A stretch of 64,000 bases of DNA from Morganella psychrotolerans (GCF_001676055.1 NZ_LZEX01000004.1:1-64000), one strand, 5' to 3'. Shown: positions 8,310 through 16,873, counted from the first letter of the stretch. Program-made: numbers and translations. The notes: generated by a model from the letters alone, not told the origin.

Positions 8310-9068
8310 TCAGCCCGGTTTGACCTCTTTTACCTGACAGCTATTACCCTGACAGGCAAAAACCAATTTCGGGCGACCACCGTAGTCATTGATGTAACCC
8401 AGTACCGGCGCACTTCCCAGCTCAGATGCACTGCCGCCGAGCGCTTCACTGCTTTTCGGTGCGATCATGACCGCGCTGAACCCGCTGACATCTTTTCCTT
8501 TATGCACAGAAGATGCAGATGAAATAGTGACATAGTAAGGAGTCGGATTATTCACTGTGTATTTATCATTCTGACGCGTCAGTGTGATGTTCTCCTGCCA
8601 TGGCTTAGCATTCTGCTCAGCAACTAAAGAAACCGGACGATAGAACAGTTTTATCCGTGTCTGTAATGCAATTTGCAACGTGTTCGGTTTATCCGTTTTT
8701 GGCGGAATTTCCCGTAAATTGAAGTAGTACAGGCTCTCTTTGTCCTGGGTCAGCAGATTCATACCTGCCGTTGGCTGGATTTTTACCTGGCTTTTTTCAC
8801 CGGCTTCCACCCTTTGGATCGGCGGCAATGCCACCAGCGGATCTTTAATTTTATTGCCCTGTGCATCTTCAATCCATGCCTGCGCAAGATACGGTAACTC
8901 TTTATTCTGGTTAGATATTTCAACAGTTTCTGCACTTTCGTTGCCGTTTAAAATAACACGGGTTCTGTCCAGTGCTATCGCCGCATGTCCCATTGGTGCC
9001 GCTAATACACCAGTCAGCATCAGCGCAAAAAGATAGCGTGACGTGAAATTGCCGGATTTGTTATTCAT
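8310..9068 (-). CDS. Periplasmic fimbrial chaperone (MrpD-like)
   Basis: A 252-residue PapD-family chaperone: signal peptide through about residue 30 (PMGHA), then two immunoglobulin-like domains. Family signatures are visible: IALDRTRVILNG at the mature N-terminus, the subunit-binding LPYLAQAWIED, YYFNLREIPP, and RIKLFYRPVSL with the conserved RIKLFYRP motif. It donates its G1 strand to pilins during export and hands them to the usher. Its start overlaps the usher stop by 4 bp. Two C-terminal cysteines (FACQGNSCQV) match its homolog in the mrp operon (FSCQGTQCSV). Confidence 0.93.
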   Translation of the reverse strand: MNNKSGNFTSRYLFALMLTGVLAAPMGHAAIALDRTRVILNGNESAETVEISNQNKELPYLAQAWIEDAQGNKIKDPLVALPPIQRVEAGEKSQVKIQPTAGMNLLTQDKESLYYFNLREIPPKTDKPNTLQIALQTRIKLFYRPVSLVAEQNAKPWQENITLTRQNDKYTVNNPTPYYVTISSASSVHKGKDVSGFSAVMIAPKSSEALGGSASELGSAPVLGYINDYGGRPKLVFACQGNSCQVKEVKPG

Positions 9069-11692
9069 TGATTACTCTCTCTTGTATTCTCTGCGTCAGC
9101 AGTTGTCAGCCAGCGCGGTGTTTTTTCTATTTTTTCAGGTGATGAACTGACCGGTGTTTTCTCTGCTGATGCGGCGACAGGCACGCAGGGTAACAGCAGA
9201 TTTCCGGCCGGTATCTCTTGCGGGAAACTAATTTCACATTGTGTTTCACCGCTCCACAACACCTGCATTTTTTCACCCGGATTAATACCGGAAAGCCAGA
9301 CCATCCCGTCTTCACTGACCATCCCGGTCTGCGCATGATCCTTGTTCTGCACCACCGCACCAAACGGCGGAACATCACTTTCATTCAGGCTGAGCACTGC
9401 CATCGCTTTCTGCCCGGAGACAATACCGAACCGGCGGAAACCTATCGCGCCTTCCGTCAACGTACCCTGTACCACTGAACGGGTCGCTTCTGCGTTTTCA
9501 CCCAGCTTATTCAGATCCACATTTACACTGCTGCGATAATAGTTACTGACATCACTGACAACGGCTTTACCGAAGTAATTTGTGGTCGTTTCTGTACCAC
9601 CGCCTCTGACCGGAATATCTGCCACACCACCGGTATCCACCAGCATCCGGGTTCCGCCCATCACACCACTGCGGTGCAATGCAGCACCTTCCGGAGTGAC
9701 CGTGAAACCACCACGGACAGAAAGACCGGCTGAACTGTAGCGATCACCTTCAAAACCTGCGGTAGCCGTTACTTCTGCGTTATCCCCGCGGTAATTGAGA
9801 TAGCCGTTTCCGATAGTTCGGTGATCGCTGCTCATACCCGCGGTAACCCGGTAATTGCTCCGATCATTAATCCGGTCGCTGTAATCCGCCGAGTGACTAT
9901 TTTGTCCTTTACTGAACTGCCCGCTGTAACCAATACTGCCGCTCTCACCCCATGGCAGAGATAATCCGACATACATCCCGTCATCGCGGCCATTCTCATG
10001 GCGGTTGCGGTAAGCCGACAGGTTCAGACTGATATTTTTCACCTGCCCGATATCAAAATAGTGAGACGTGGAAATATTCCAGTTATCACTTGCCGGGCGA
10101 TCCCAATAGGTCTGATGGTTAAAATTCAGATACACATTGGTATTCAGTGAGCTAAGCGCCTGACTGAATGTCATGGTGTACATCTCTTTACCGTTACCGG
10201 CGGCTGCGGTGTTGTGGTAACGGGCTCTCAGGTATTGCGACATGGTCATAAAATCGCGCTCTGAGAAGCGGTATCCGGCAAATGTCACCTGGCTGTTGGT
10301 GGTATCAAACCGCTTGGAATAACTCAGCCGATATGAACCGCCTTTTTTGGTTTCACCCTGCGGTAAGCTTGCCCGTGATTGGGTTATATCCGCAGATAGT
10401 GCCCCCAGCATCAGCAAATCACGTCCGATACCTGCTGAAAGTGAGGTATATTTTCCGGCAAGTAATCCGCCGCCATACACTGACCAGCCGTTACTGACTC
10501 CCCAGGAAAATTCACTGCTGATAAATTCAGGTCCTTTTACCCGGTGGTCATATTCTGATGGCTTACCAAGTGCGACTTTGTAACGCACCAGGCCCGGACG
10601 GGTGAGGTAAGGCACACTCGCCGCATCCACCTGAAAAGTCTGTACTGAGCCATCCTGCTCTGTTACTTCCACATCCAGTTTTCCGGACAACGCATTGCTT
10701 AAATCACGGATCTGAAAGGGTCCTGCTGCAACAGTCGTTTCATAAATTACCCGTCCCTGCTGTTTTACAGTGACTCTGGCATTGGTTTTCGCCACCCCGG
10801 AGACTTCTGGTGCATAGCCACGTAAATTTGGCGGCAGCATCATATCGTCCGTATCCAGAGACAGACCGGTGTAGCGGAAACTGTCAAACATACCGGAGGT
10901 CAGATAGTTCTCCCCCAGTGACAGCTTTGCCCGCAGCGACGGTATCGCGCGGTAGGCATAGAAACGGTTCCAGTCCCACTGTTGATTCGTTTCATTATTG
11001 GTGCGCGCATAGCGCCCCTGCCAGTCAGCTCTCAGGCGCCAGGCACCGGCGTTGAGACCGGCGGTTCCGTTTCCGCTCAGATCCTGCCTGTTGCTTTTTC
11101 CGGCCTCACGCTGTTTTGTCAGTTGCGTATTCAGGTTGTAATCGAGGATAAACCCGGCGATCCCTTCATCCCAGCGGGACGGCGGATCCCAGTTATCTGC
11201 GGTATATTCAAGATAGGCCTGCGGCAGGCTGACACGCAGGGTACTTTTCCCGAAATCCCCGCGCAATGTCATACCCGGCAGTGATGCGGGATCAACACAC
11301 TCCCCGTTATGCCACCAGGTCAGTTGTTTTTTGGCTGACGATGTTAATCCCAGCTCTTCGCTCATATCCGGTGAAATACAGGCCATACTGCCGGCAGGAT
11401 CATTATCCGGTGCCAGAAAGCGGATTTGCCGCTCAGCCAGCGTACTGCTATTTACCTTCAGACCTAATGTATAAACACCGGGCATCACATAACCGGCCTG
11501 AGAAAACTGTGATAAATCAATCTGCCCGCGTTCATTGAGATCCAATACTTCCGTATTGAATTCGGTTACCTCTTCTGCCCGTACAACACCGGCAGATAAC
11601 AGTGAAACCAAAATAATGACCGTCAGAGGTTTTAACCGCGTAGCCGGAGCTTTTACCCCACCACGCAAAAAATGTGCATCGGCTTTCATCAC
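9065..11692 (-). CDS. Fimbrial outer-membrane usher (MrpC-like)
   Basis: An 875-residue PapC/FimD-family usher: signal peptide to about residue 38, N-terminal chaperone-binding domain (FNTEVLDLN, FSQAGYVMPG), 24-strand barrel with the plug (LPPNLRGYAPEVSGVAKTNARV), and C-terminal domains with a cysteine pair (GETQCEISF, LLPCVPV). It forms the pore through which the pilus is assembled. About the same length as the paralogous usher at 17626-20271 and clearly homologous throughout. Overlaps the genes on both sides by 4 bp, indicating coupled translation. Confidence 0.95.
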   Translation of the reverse strand: MMKADAHFLRGGVKAPATRLKPLTVIILVSLLSAGVVRAEEVTEFNTEVLDLNERGQIDLSQFSQAGYVMPGVYTLGLKVNSSTLAERQIRFLAPDNDPAGSMACISPDMSEELGLTSSAKKQLTWWHNGECVDPASLPGMTLRGDFGKSTLRVSLPQAYLEYTADNWDPPSRWDEGIAGFILDYNLNTQLTKQREAGKSNRQDLSGNGTAGLNAGAWRLRADWQGRYARTNNETNQQWDWNRFYAYRAIPSLRAKLSLGENYLTSGMFDSFRYTGLSLDTDDMMLPPNLRGYAPEVSGVAKTNARVTVKQQGRVIYETTVAAGPFQIRDLSNALSGKLDVEVTEQDGSVQTFQVDAASVPYLTRPGLVRYKVALGKPSEYDHRVKGPEFISSEFSWGVSNGWSVYGGGLLAGKYTSLSAGIGRDLLMLGALSADITQSRASLPQGETKKGGSYRLSYSKRFDTTNSQVTFAGYRFSERDFMTMSQYLRARYHNTAAAGNGKEMYTMTFSQALSSLNTNVYLNFNHQTYWDRPASDNWNISTSHYFDIGQVKNISLNLSAYRNRHENGRDDGMYVGLSLPWGESGSIGYSGQFSKGQNSHSADYSDRINDRSNYRVTAGMSSDHRTIGNGYLNYRGDNAEVTATAGFEGDRYSSAGLSVRGGFTVTPEGAALHRSGVMGGTRMLVDTGGVADIPVRGGGTETTTNYFGKAVVSDVSNYYRSSVNVDLNKLGENAEATRSVVQGTLTEGAIGFRRFGIVSGQKAMAVLSLNESDVPPFGAVVQNKDHAQTGMVSEDGMVWLSGINPGEKMQVLWSGETQCEISFPQEIPAGNLLLPCVPVAASAEKTPVSSSPEKIEKTPRWLTTADAENTRESNQ

Positions 11693-12228
11693 AGATAATC
11701 CAGATTAAAATGGACAGTCGTTCGGTATGCCCCTGTTTTCAGTGACGCGCGATCGGCTATCAGCCGTAACCGGTAATTAAGTGTTATATCTTTCACTTGC
11801 GGGGAATTGACTGTCATTGGTTTACCGGGCGTTATCACCGCACCATCGGCATGACTAAGCTGAATACCGACACCTTCGGCTTCTCCGGTAACAGCAAATA
11901 AGCCATCGCTATCCACCGCGCCATCAAATGTCATGCGCAGAGAGCCAACGTTACCGATTTCTGTTTTATCTTCAGAAAGGAGACAATTTTCCAGGCGGAT
12001 AGCAAAAGAAAATGCTGAACTATATCCACGCTGATATAGCTCAGTTGCTGCAATCTGTGGTATCTCAATCCGTTGATATTGATCCTGCATATTGATAGTG
12101 CAGGATGAATCCATCACAAATCCCTGCAAATTCACCCGCCCTGTCTGCCGGTTACTCTCTGCAGCCGATGTTGTCAGACAGACCGCCAACAATCCAAACA
12201 GAATAATACTGAGTTTGTTCACCTTCAC
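11689..12228 (-). CDS. Minor fimbrial subunit (MrpB-like)
   Basis: A 179-residue pilin with signal peptide ending TTSAAES, cysteines in DSSCTINMQ and RLENCLLSE, and C-terminal TTVHFNLDYL. It sits between major pilin and usher, as mrpB does; MrpB-type subunits are thought to terminate or anchor the rod. The stop overlaps the usher start. Confidence 0.82.
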   Translation of the reverse strand: MKVNKLSIILFGLLAVCLTTSAAESNRQTGRVNLQGFVMDSSCTINMQDQYQRIEIPQIAATELYQRGYSSAFSFAIRLENCLLSEDKTEIGNVGSLRMTFDGAVDSDGLFAVTGEAEGVGIQLSHADGAVITPGKPMTVNSPQVKDITLNYRLRLIADRASLKTGAYRTTVHFNLDYL

Positions 12229-12291
12229 TTTTGCTCTCCGTACCGGAGCGCCGCACCGGAAAACCGGTACGGCGCAAACACTATTCAGCGA

Positions 12292-12832
12292 TTACTGATA
12301 ATCCATCAGGAAATCAGCCGTTGCCGTGAATCCACCCGGCGCAATTGCAGAAGAGGCATTTGCTGCACCCTGCATATAAGCTTTAAAGTTCAGTTCGTTA
12401 TCACCTTCATTTAAGGTAAATACAGATGACTTAGACCCCGGAGCAATAACATTACCGCCCGCGTCCGTTACCACAACACCCAGAGCACCGGCAGCCGCGC
12501 CGCTCACTGCAAAGGCCTTATCCAGACCTTCCGCTGATTCGCCGGCGATACCTTTAAACTGGACAGTCGTTGTTGTTTTATCTGTGATATCGCAGTTATG
12601 CAGCTGAATTGCAAAATCAACCGGCGTTGATTTCCCGCCTTTATACAATGCAACTTTTGCCACGCTGCCCAGCTCAACAGTCTGCTTCAGGCTGTTTGCA
12701 TCGATAGAACATGCCGCATCAATAACTTCACCGTGGAAATTAATTTTACCGCCACCCTGACTGGCAGCCTGCGCAGTCATTGCCACTACAGAAGAAACCG
12801 CCAGTGCGAGAACAATTTTTTTTCATACTCAT
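12292..12832 (-). CDS. Major fimbrial subunit (MrpA-like), signal peptide out of frame at an A8 tract
   Basis: The mature pilin is intact (ASQGGGKINFHGEV, cysteines in DAACSIDA and LHNCDIT, ending ATADFLMDYQ) and resembles MrpA at 20919-21467. The natural start is ATG 12832 or 12826, behind an AGGA Shine-Dalgarno. Directly after the second ATG comes A8. With A7 the product opens MKKIVLALAVSSVVAMTAQA, a textbook signal peptide joined to the pilin. With A8, as written, translation enters the wrong frame and the pilin frame opens only at an ATG inside the signal peptide (12786), which would not be exported well. The operon is probably silent for pilin in this sequence unless slippage corrects it. 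Confidence 0.75.
12816..12823 (-). repeat. 8-bp homopolymer at the pilin start
   Basis: T8 on the plus strand (A8 coding), immediately after the start ATG. Removing one base restores the signal peptide frame. Confidence 0.75.
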
Positions 12833-13037
12833 ATCAAACATTCCTAATTCACTTGTTTTAAATAAAAAGACTTACATAACAATTAAGTAAGCTATATTTT
12901 TACGCTTTATGTTCCAGATACCGATTCATCCTGATCGGTATTCCTGAATCACCGGTAAAAAGTTAATTACTCAGTTATCCGGCTTATTCAGCGCTCAATC
13001 CCTATCAGGGCAGTCTGTTTTTCAGACACAGGACGCA

Positions 13038-13057
13038 ACCAAATAAACCAAAATGTT
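13038..13057 (+). repeat. IE2 left inverted repeat
   Basis: ACCAAATAAACCAAAATGTT; 17 of 20 positions identical to the IE1 left repeat. Confidence 0.65.
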
Positions 13058-13325
13058 GCATTTTGCGTATCACACTGAAATTGAAAAAATAATCAGGCAG
13101 GAAAAATTGATTTAGCGGGATGGGAACAAAATAAAGAAGTGACGTTTTACATAAGAGAGGTTTCGGTTTGAAATGTTTAACAGAAAAGCACCAGCACGAA
13201 TCGTTAAGAAATATCCGCAAAGAGCAAAAAACGAGCCATTATCGATCAATAAATGAGCAAAAAGTAGATTATGCGACAACGCGCTGATATTTTGAACTTA
13301 TTTTGATCTCTGACAGATTAAAATA

Positions 13326-13354
13326 TTGATTAAAAAAATAACGAAGAATAATAT
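13326..13354 (+). promoter_or_regulatory. Sigma70-like promoter inside IE2, facing away from the operon
   Basis: TTGATT (13326-13331), 17-bp spacer, TAATAT (13349-13354). The -10 ends 4 bp before the right inverted repeat, the same geometry as in IE1. In this orientation it reads toward the recombinase 3' end. Confidence 0.55.
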
Positions 13355-13358
13355 AGCT

Positions 13359-13378
13359 ACACTTTGGTTTATTATGTT
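13359..13378 (-). repeat. IE2 right inverted repeat
   Basis: Reverse complement of the left repeat with four mismatches; sits 8 bp outside the recombinase stop at 13387. Confidence 0.65.
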
Positions 13379-13386
13379 ACATTAAT

Positions 13387-13948
13387 TTAGTCCCATAATC
13401 CGCGAAATCGCCCCGAATTCGCTGCTGTGTACAAAACAGTATGCTGGATATTGCGGTGCCCCAGATAATCCTGAATCAGCCTTGTATCCGCCCCTTTATC
13501 TGCCAGAGCATATCCACAAGCATGTCGCAGCATATGCGGATGCACTGCGACAGATAACTGCGCCTGCTCACCCAGTATTTTAAATATCCGGTAAATACGG
13601 GAACGGGACAAACGCCCGCCTTTGTGGGACAAAAACAACCAGTGCTTTTCAGTTGAGGAAGGATAACGGCTACGGTAGTTCAGCCAGCGGATAAGCAGTT
13701 TTTTTTTCTGTCCCGCTCAGAGGATGTGTTGTGGAGAGTCCGTTTTTAAGCCGCTTAATATAAAGATTATCAGACGCAGTATCCATGTCAGACAGACTTA
13801 ACTGACACAATTCACTGACCCGGAACCCGTGGACAAAACACATCCACAGCAGACAACTGTTGCGCTCCGGATCCGGGCCATTCTCTGCGGCAATCATCAT
13901 TTTTTCTACTTCTGACTGCATCAGGTGTTTACGTTTGTCTTCCTTCAT
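13387..13948 (-). pseudogene. FimB/MrpI-type recombinase frameshifted at an A9 tract
   Basis: Two frames together make a full recombinase. The first, from ATG 13948 (MKEDKRKHLMQSEVE), carries the catalytic Arg (VHGFRVSELC). The second carries HPHMLRHACG, LGHRNIQHT and the nucleophile in VLYTAANS. They meet at a run of nine A (coding strand, 13699-13707); with eight A the reading continues GTEKKLLIRWLNYRSR into FLSHKGGRLSR with no gap, giving about 186 residues. The start overlaps the 3' end of mrpJ (13929-14288), so the two are co-transcribed. It is adjacent to IE2 and is its likely cognate invertase. Unusually for an mrpI-type gene it reads toward the element. Could be decayed, phase-variable, or read through by slippage on A9. 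Confidence 0.78.
13699..13707 (-). repeat. 9-bp homopolymer inside the recombinase
   Basis: T9 on the plus strand (A9 coding). Eight A would fuse the two recombinase frames. Runs of nine A are also prone to transcriptional slippage. Confidence 0.75.
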
Positions 13949-14288
13949 TTGTTCTCCTGTTGTACCGGGACGGGACTGATAGTCCGGACTCCGGCAGTGA
14001 TTCTGCGGTATACATATCCGCCTTTGCTCTGACCGCCTCCCGGTATGAGAGCCCATCAGAACAATCAGCCATAAACCAGCCGACAGGCGTCTGCAATATT
14101 TCGGCAGCTTTAATCAGCAGACTGACATTAATCTGGCTGCGTCCCCGCTCATAGCGCGAGAACTGCTGCTGACTGATGCCCAGACACTGAGCCAATTGCT
14201 GACCGGACCATCCCTGCTCTTTACGTTTACGAAAGATCCGGTATCCGATGGATTCATTAACGGATGATTGTATATATTCTGTAGTCAT
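13929..14288 (-). CDS. mrpJ: MrpJ-like XRE-family regulator of the mrp operon
   Basis: A 119-residue Cro/C1-type helix-turn-helix protein. The N-terminal VNESIGYRIFRKRKEQG and the recognition-helix region GISQQQFSRYERGRSQI define the MrpJ family. In Proteus mirabilis MrpJ is the last gene of the mrp operon and represses motility while fimbriae are expressed; the same position here supports the same role. It is separated from mrpH by a palindromic repeat and a strong hairpin, so it may be expressed below the structural genes or from its own promoter. Its end overlaps the start of the frameshifted recombinase. Confidence 0.85.
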   Translation of the reverse strand: MTTEYIQSSVNESIGYRIFRKRKEQGWSGQQLAQCLGISQQQFSRYERGRSQINVSLLIKAAEILQTPVGWFMADCSDGLSYREAVRAKADMYTAESLPESGLSVPSRYNRRTNEGRQT

Positions 14289-14310
14289 ATTTTTGTACCT
14301 TAATATGATG

Positions 14311-14371
14311 TATACCCAACGTCATTTAAGATGCAGTCAACGAACCTGCAGTCTGAATGAATAAGGCTATA
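14311..14371. repeat. Palindromic intergenic repeat (R2)
   Basis: About 61 bp, with a TATACCCAACGTCATTTAAG left end, a central CAACGAACCTGCAG arm and an AATAAGGCTATA right end. A short member of the same family as R4 and R6, placed between mrpH and mrpJ. Confidence 0.7.
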
Positions 14372-14398
14372 TGACTCTGCCTGTTCCGGCAGAGTCAT
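14371..14398 (-). terminator. Strong hairpin between mrpH and mrpJ
   Basis: Perfect 11-bp stem ATGACTCTGCC (14371-14381) / GGCAGAGTCAT (14388-14398), 6-nt loop, 17 bp past the mrpH stop. On the minus strand it is followed by ATAGCCTTATT rather than a clean T-run, so partial termination or 3'-end protection of the structural transcript is likely. Confidence 0.55.
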
Positions 14399-14414
14399 AC
14401 TATAAAAAGACGCA

Positions 14415-15230
14415 CTACGGCATGACCAAAATGATCGAGCCGGAACCTTCAAACGCCCCGGCGGCGACCCGCCCTCTTGTCTGTAAGACAGATTTCACAT
14501 CGACCTGTGTTGAACCATCCTTCGGAACAAAAATTGGTGCACCTTTTTCACCCGGATTGTTATTAAGGAAGAGATCCGCATACAGGCTGTTGTCTGTACG
14601 TAACGGAACGCGCCCGCTGTCTGAACCGGATGCGATCACCAGGATGTTCATATCAAGATTGCAGGTCACGGCAATGCTCTGGTTACGGGCAGCACCCGGC
14701 AGACTGACTTCATCGATATCCCCGTAATCCAGAATGACAGAGCCGCTGGTCACCTCACAGGCACCCACCGGTGGCGGGGCTATTCCGCACAATGATCCCG
14801 GCAAAAGGCGACCGTTTGACCAGCCGCCACTCTTCGACTCATAAAACAGCCCCACACATTCCTGATTAGAATTCAGTGCCGGACCGACATGTTTTGCCGT
14901 ACCCTGATACGGCAGAGAGATTTTTTGCAAAACAGCCTCACGCACCTCCGCCAGCGTTCTCAATTTTTCGACACGAACAATGGATTTTGCAGATGAACCG
15001 GGCGAACCATCCACATCATGTTTATGGTTGATATTGATCCAGCAGGTTGACCATCCGTAGCAGGGATTCGGAGCTGAACTGTCTTCCGGGTCCCAGCGCT
15101 CAATAATGTAGGTATAAACCGCATTCGTCGGGCTTCCTGAAGACTGCGTAATATAAGAGAAGATTGATGCACCTGATGATGCCGACCAGAGCAGCGTGCC
15201 CGCCACCAATGCTTTCAAAAACAGATTCAT
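14415..15230 (-). CDS. mrpH: MrpH-like tip adhesin with zinc-site histidines
   Basis: A 271-residue tip adhesin: signal peptide to about residue 21, receptor-binding domain to about 155, then a pilin domain after the GIAPPPVGACE linker. The receptor domain carries the MrpH signature CYGWSTCWININHKHDV. H69 and H71, with H114 further on, line up with the zinc-coordinating histidines reported for P. mirabilis MrpH (72, 74, 117), whose zinc is needed for biofilm and adhesion. Cysteines C57/C63 and C125/C148 fit the paired cysteines of that fold. Last structural gene of the operon. Confidence 0.88.
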   Translation of the reverse strand: MNLFLKALVAGTLLWSASSGASIFSYITQSSGSPTNAVYTYIIERWDPEDSSAPNPCYGWSTCWININHKHDVDGSPGSSAKSIVRVEKLRTLAEVREAVLQKISLPYQGTAKHVGPALNSNQECVGLFYESKSGGWSNGRLLPGSLCGIAPPPVGACEVTSGSVILDYGDIDEVSLPGAARNQSIAVTCNLDMNILVIASGSDSGRVPLRTDNSLYADLFLNNNPGEKGAPIFVPKDGSTQVDVKSVLQTRGRVAAGAFEGSGSIILVMP

Positions 15231-15248
15231 AACGACCCCGGTGACCTG

Positions 15249-15794
15249 TCAGTCATAATTAAGATGAAATGTCGCAATGGCACTGAACGGCCCGCGTTTA
15301 ATGGTTTTATTCGCCAGCGCGTCAGGTTCCCCCTGAACAAACGCCTGAAAATTCAGCAAGGTCAGTCCGTCATTCAGCGCTATCTGAGCTGATTCCTGAT
15401 TTACCGCCAGCGGGCTGCCGTCTGCATTTTCCAGCCCGACCGCAATACCTGCCGCCTGACTGCCGGGACTGATTGCCAGTGCCCCGCTGATAAACGGATT
15501 TTCATCACCGGCAAACAGCACAGTGACCCGCTTTCCGATGGAGGTATCACACTCTGACAGCCGTATCCGGAATGCCTTTGACGGCGTGCGCTGATACGCA
15601 TACAGGTTTTTATCGGGGATATTACCGAACGGCAGCTCCACCGTTTCATCCCCCGGATGTATGGTGCAGGGTTCATCCACTAATATGCCGTGAAAATGGA
15701 GGTTATCGCCTGCCGCTATCCCTTTCGTACCTGTCAGTGTCAGCAGCAAACAACCGATGCTGATAAAAACCCGTCGCAAATTATCGGTTTTCAT
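15249..15794 (-). CDS. mrpG: Minor fimbrial subunit (MrpG-like)
   Basis: A 181-residue pilin with signal peptide ending GIAAGDN, cysteines in DEPCTIHP and LSECDTS, and the ending ATFHLNYD. Position directly before mrpH corresponds to mrpG, in Proteus probably an adaptor next to the tip adhesin. Its closest relative in this window is the pilin at 7758-8282. Symbol assigned by operon order. Confidence 0.72.
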   Translation of the reverse strand: MKTDNLRRVFISIGCLLLTLTGTKGIAAGDNLHFHGILVDEPCTIHPGDETVELPFGNIPDKNLYAYQRTPSKAFRIRLSECDTSIGKRVTVLFAGDENPFISGALAISPGSQAAGIAVGLENADGSPLAVNQESAQIALNDGLTLLNFQAFVQGEPDALANKTIKRGPFSAIATFHLNYD

Positions 15795-15804
15795 TTATTG
15801 ACTC

Positions 15805-16308
15805 CTACTGGTATTCCGCCAGTAATGTTGCGCTCACATCAAATGCACCATCCGGCAATGTGCTGCCCGGTTGTTTTACAGGAACCGCCTGAATAACCGG
15901 CGGATTATCCGGTGAAACTGCAATGCGCTTGTTCAGCGTGAAAGGCTGCCCGTTCTGTGTCAGACGAATTGCCAAATTGGTGATATTGGTCTGCAATGCT
16001 GCGTCATCAAACGCGCTTACCGGTCCTATGACTGACAAACCCAGATCCCAGCCGCTGATATTGTCCTCACACACCAGGGTGTAATTGACCGGGCGACTGT
16101 AATTGATACCGTCCACTTTGTGGATCCCGACATTGTCCCCGAAATAGATGTCGATCATGTCGTTATCACTGATAGTGCAGGGCGGCGGAACCAGCAGTGT
16201 GCCGAACAATTTCATATTCGGAGTATCCGCACTGACACCGCCTGCCGCGATACAAAGAAGACCGCCCAGCAGGTGATATAAAAATCGCCGGTTATTTATT
16301 GCCATCAT
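15805..16308 (-). CDS. mrpF: Minor fimbrial subunit (MrpF-like)
   Basis: A 167-residue pilin; signal peptide ending GGVSADTP, PPPCTISDND and YTLVCEDN cysteine segments, NYSRPVNYTL block, ending SATLLAEYQ. The R(P)VNY block and PPPC context are shared with its upstream neighbour, so the two are paralogs. Symbol assigned by operon order. Confidence 0.72.
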   Translation of the reverse strand: MMAINNRRFLYHLLGGLLCIAAGGVSADTPNMKLFGTLLVPPPCTISDNDMIDIYFGDNVGIHKVDGINYSRPVNYTLVCEDNISGWDLGLSVIGPVSAFDDAALQTNITNLAIRLTQNGQPFTLNKRIAVSPDNPPVIQAVPVKQPGSTLPDGAFDVSATLLAEYQ

Positions 16309-16316
16309 CAGGCTCC

Positions 16317-16856
16317 TTACTGATAGTCCAGTTCTAACGTTGCCGTCGCCGCAAAGTCACCGCCGGTAAGCACTGCGCTGATATCGCGGACGGGAACCGC
16401 CTCCAGTACCGGGAACGCGGGATAGGTAAATGCCACTTTTTCCCCGAGAGCAAGCTGACGCCCCTGATACAAAAGGCGTACGCCTAATCCGCTGATTTCA
16501 GTGCGCAGCGCGTCCGAATCAAACCCGGCGGCATTCCCTGTTATCGCCAGAGTCATGGCATTCGTCGGCATCTTTGAACATTCCGCGCTGTAATTAACCG
16601 GCTGCCGGTAACGCACACCGTCAATGCGCGTACTCATCACCTCACCGAAATCCACTAAAACAGTATTGCCGTTGTTAATAACACAGGGCGGTGGCGCAAT
16701 AACATTGCCGCGGATGGTGATATAGGTAATACCGGGGACACCCCGCGAACCGGCTGCTGCCTGTGGTAACGCTCCCGCTGACGCTATCAGCGGAAAGACA
16801 CTGAATACGGAACAGAGAAACCATCTGATCCGCTCTGTTTTCATCCGCTTATCCAT
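16317..16856 (-). CDS. mrpE: Minor fimbrial subunit (MrpE-like)
   Basis: A 179-residue pilin with an N-terminal signal peptide (cleavage near LIASAGA), APPPCVINNG and YSAECSK cysteine segments, RYRQPVNY block and ending ATLELDYQ. AGGAG upstream of ATG 16856 supports the first methionine. Follows the chaperone by 17 bp. Symbol assigned by operon order. Confidence 0.72.
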   Translation of the reverse strand: MDKRMKTERIRWFLCSVFSVFPLIASAGALPQAAAGSRGVPGITYITIRGNVIAPPPCVINNGNTVLVDFGEVMSTRIDGVRYRQPVNYSAECSKMPTNAMTLAITGNAAGFDSDALRTEISGLGVRLLYQGRQLALGEKVAFTYPAFPVLEAVPVRDISAVLTGGDFAATATLELDYQ

Positions 16857-16873
16857 GGTTCTCTCCTGTCCGC

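Larger units (their letters stand above)
13038..13378. promoter_or_regulatory. Invertible promoter element IE2 of the downstream MR/P-like operon
   Basis: Bounded by related inverted repeats: left ACCAAATAAACCAAAATGTT (13038-13057); right, read on the other strand, ACATAATAAACCAAAGTGTA (13359-13378). They agree at 16 of 20 positions with a perfect AATAAACCAAA core, and each agrees with the IE1 repeat at 16-17 of 20. The element lies between the frameshifted recombinase and the MrpA-like pilin. The only good promoter inside faces right, away from the operon, so the orientation shown is probably OFF. Confidence 0.65.

Noticed and set aside
13670-14056. A 128-residue protein starting at 14056
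   Set aside because: Its first 36 residues are mrpJ in another frame; the rest is the front half of the frameshifted recombinase.
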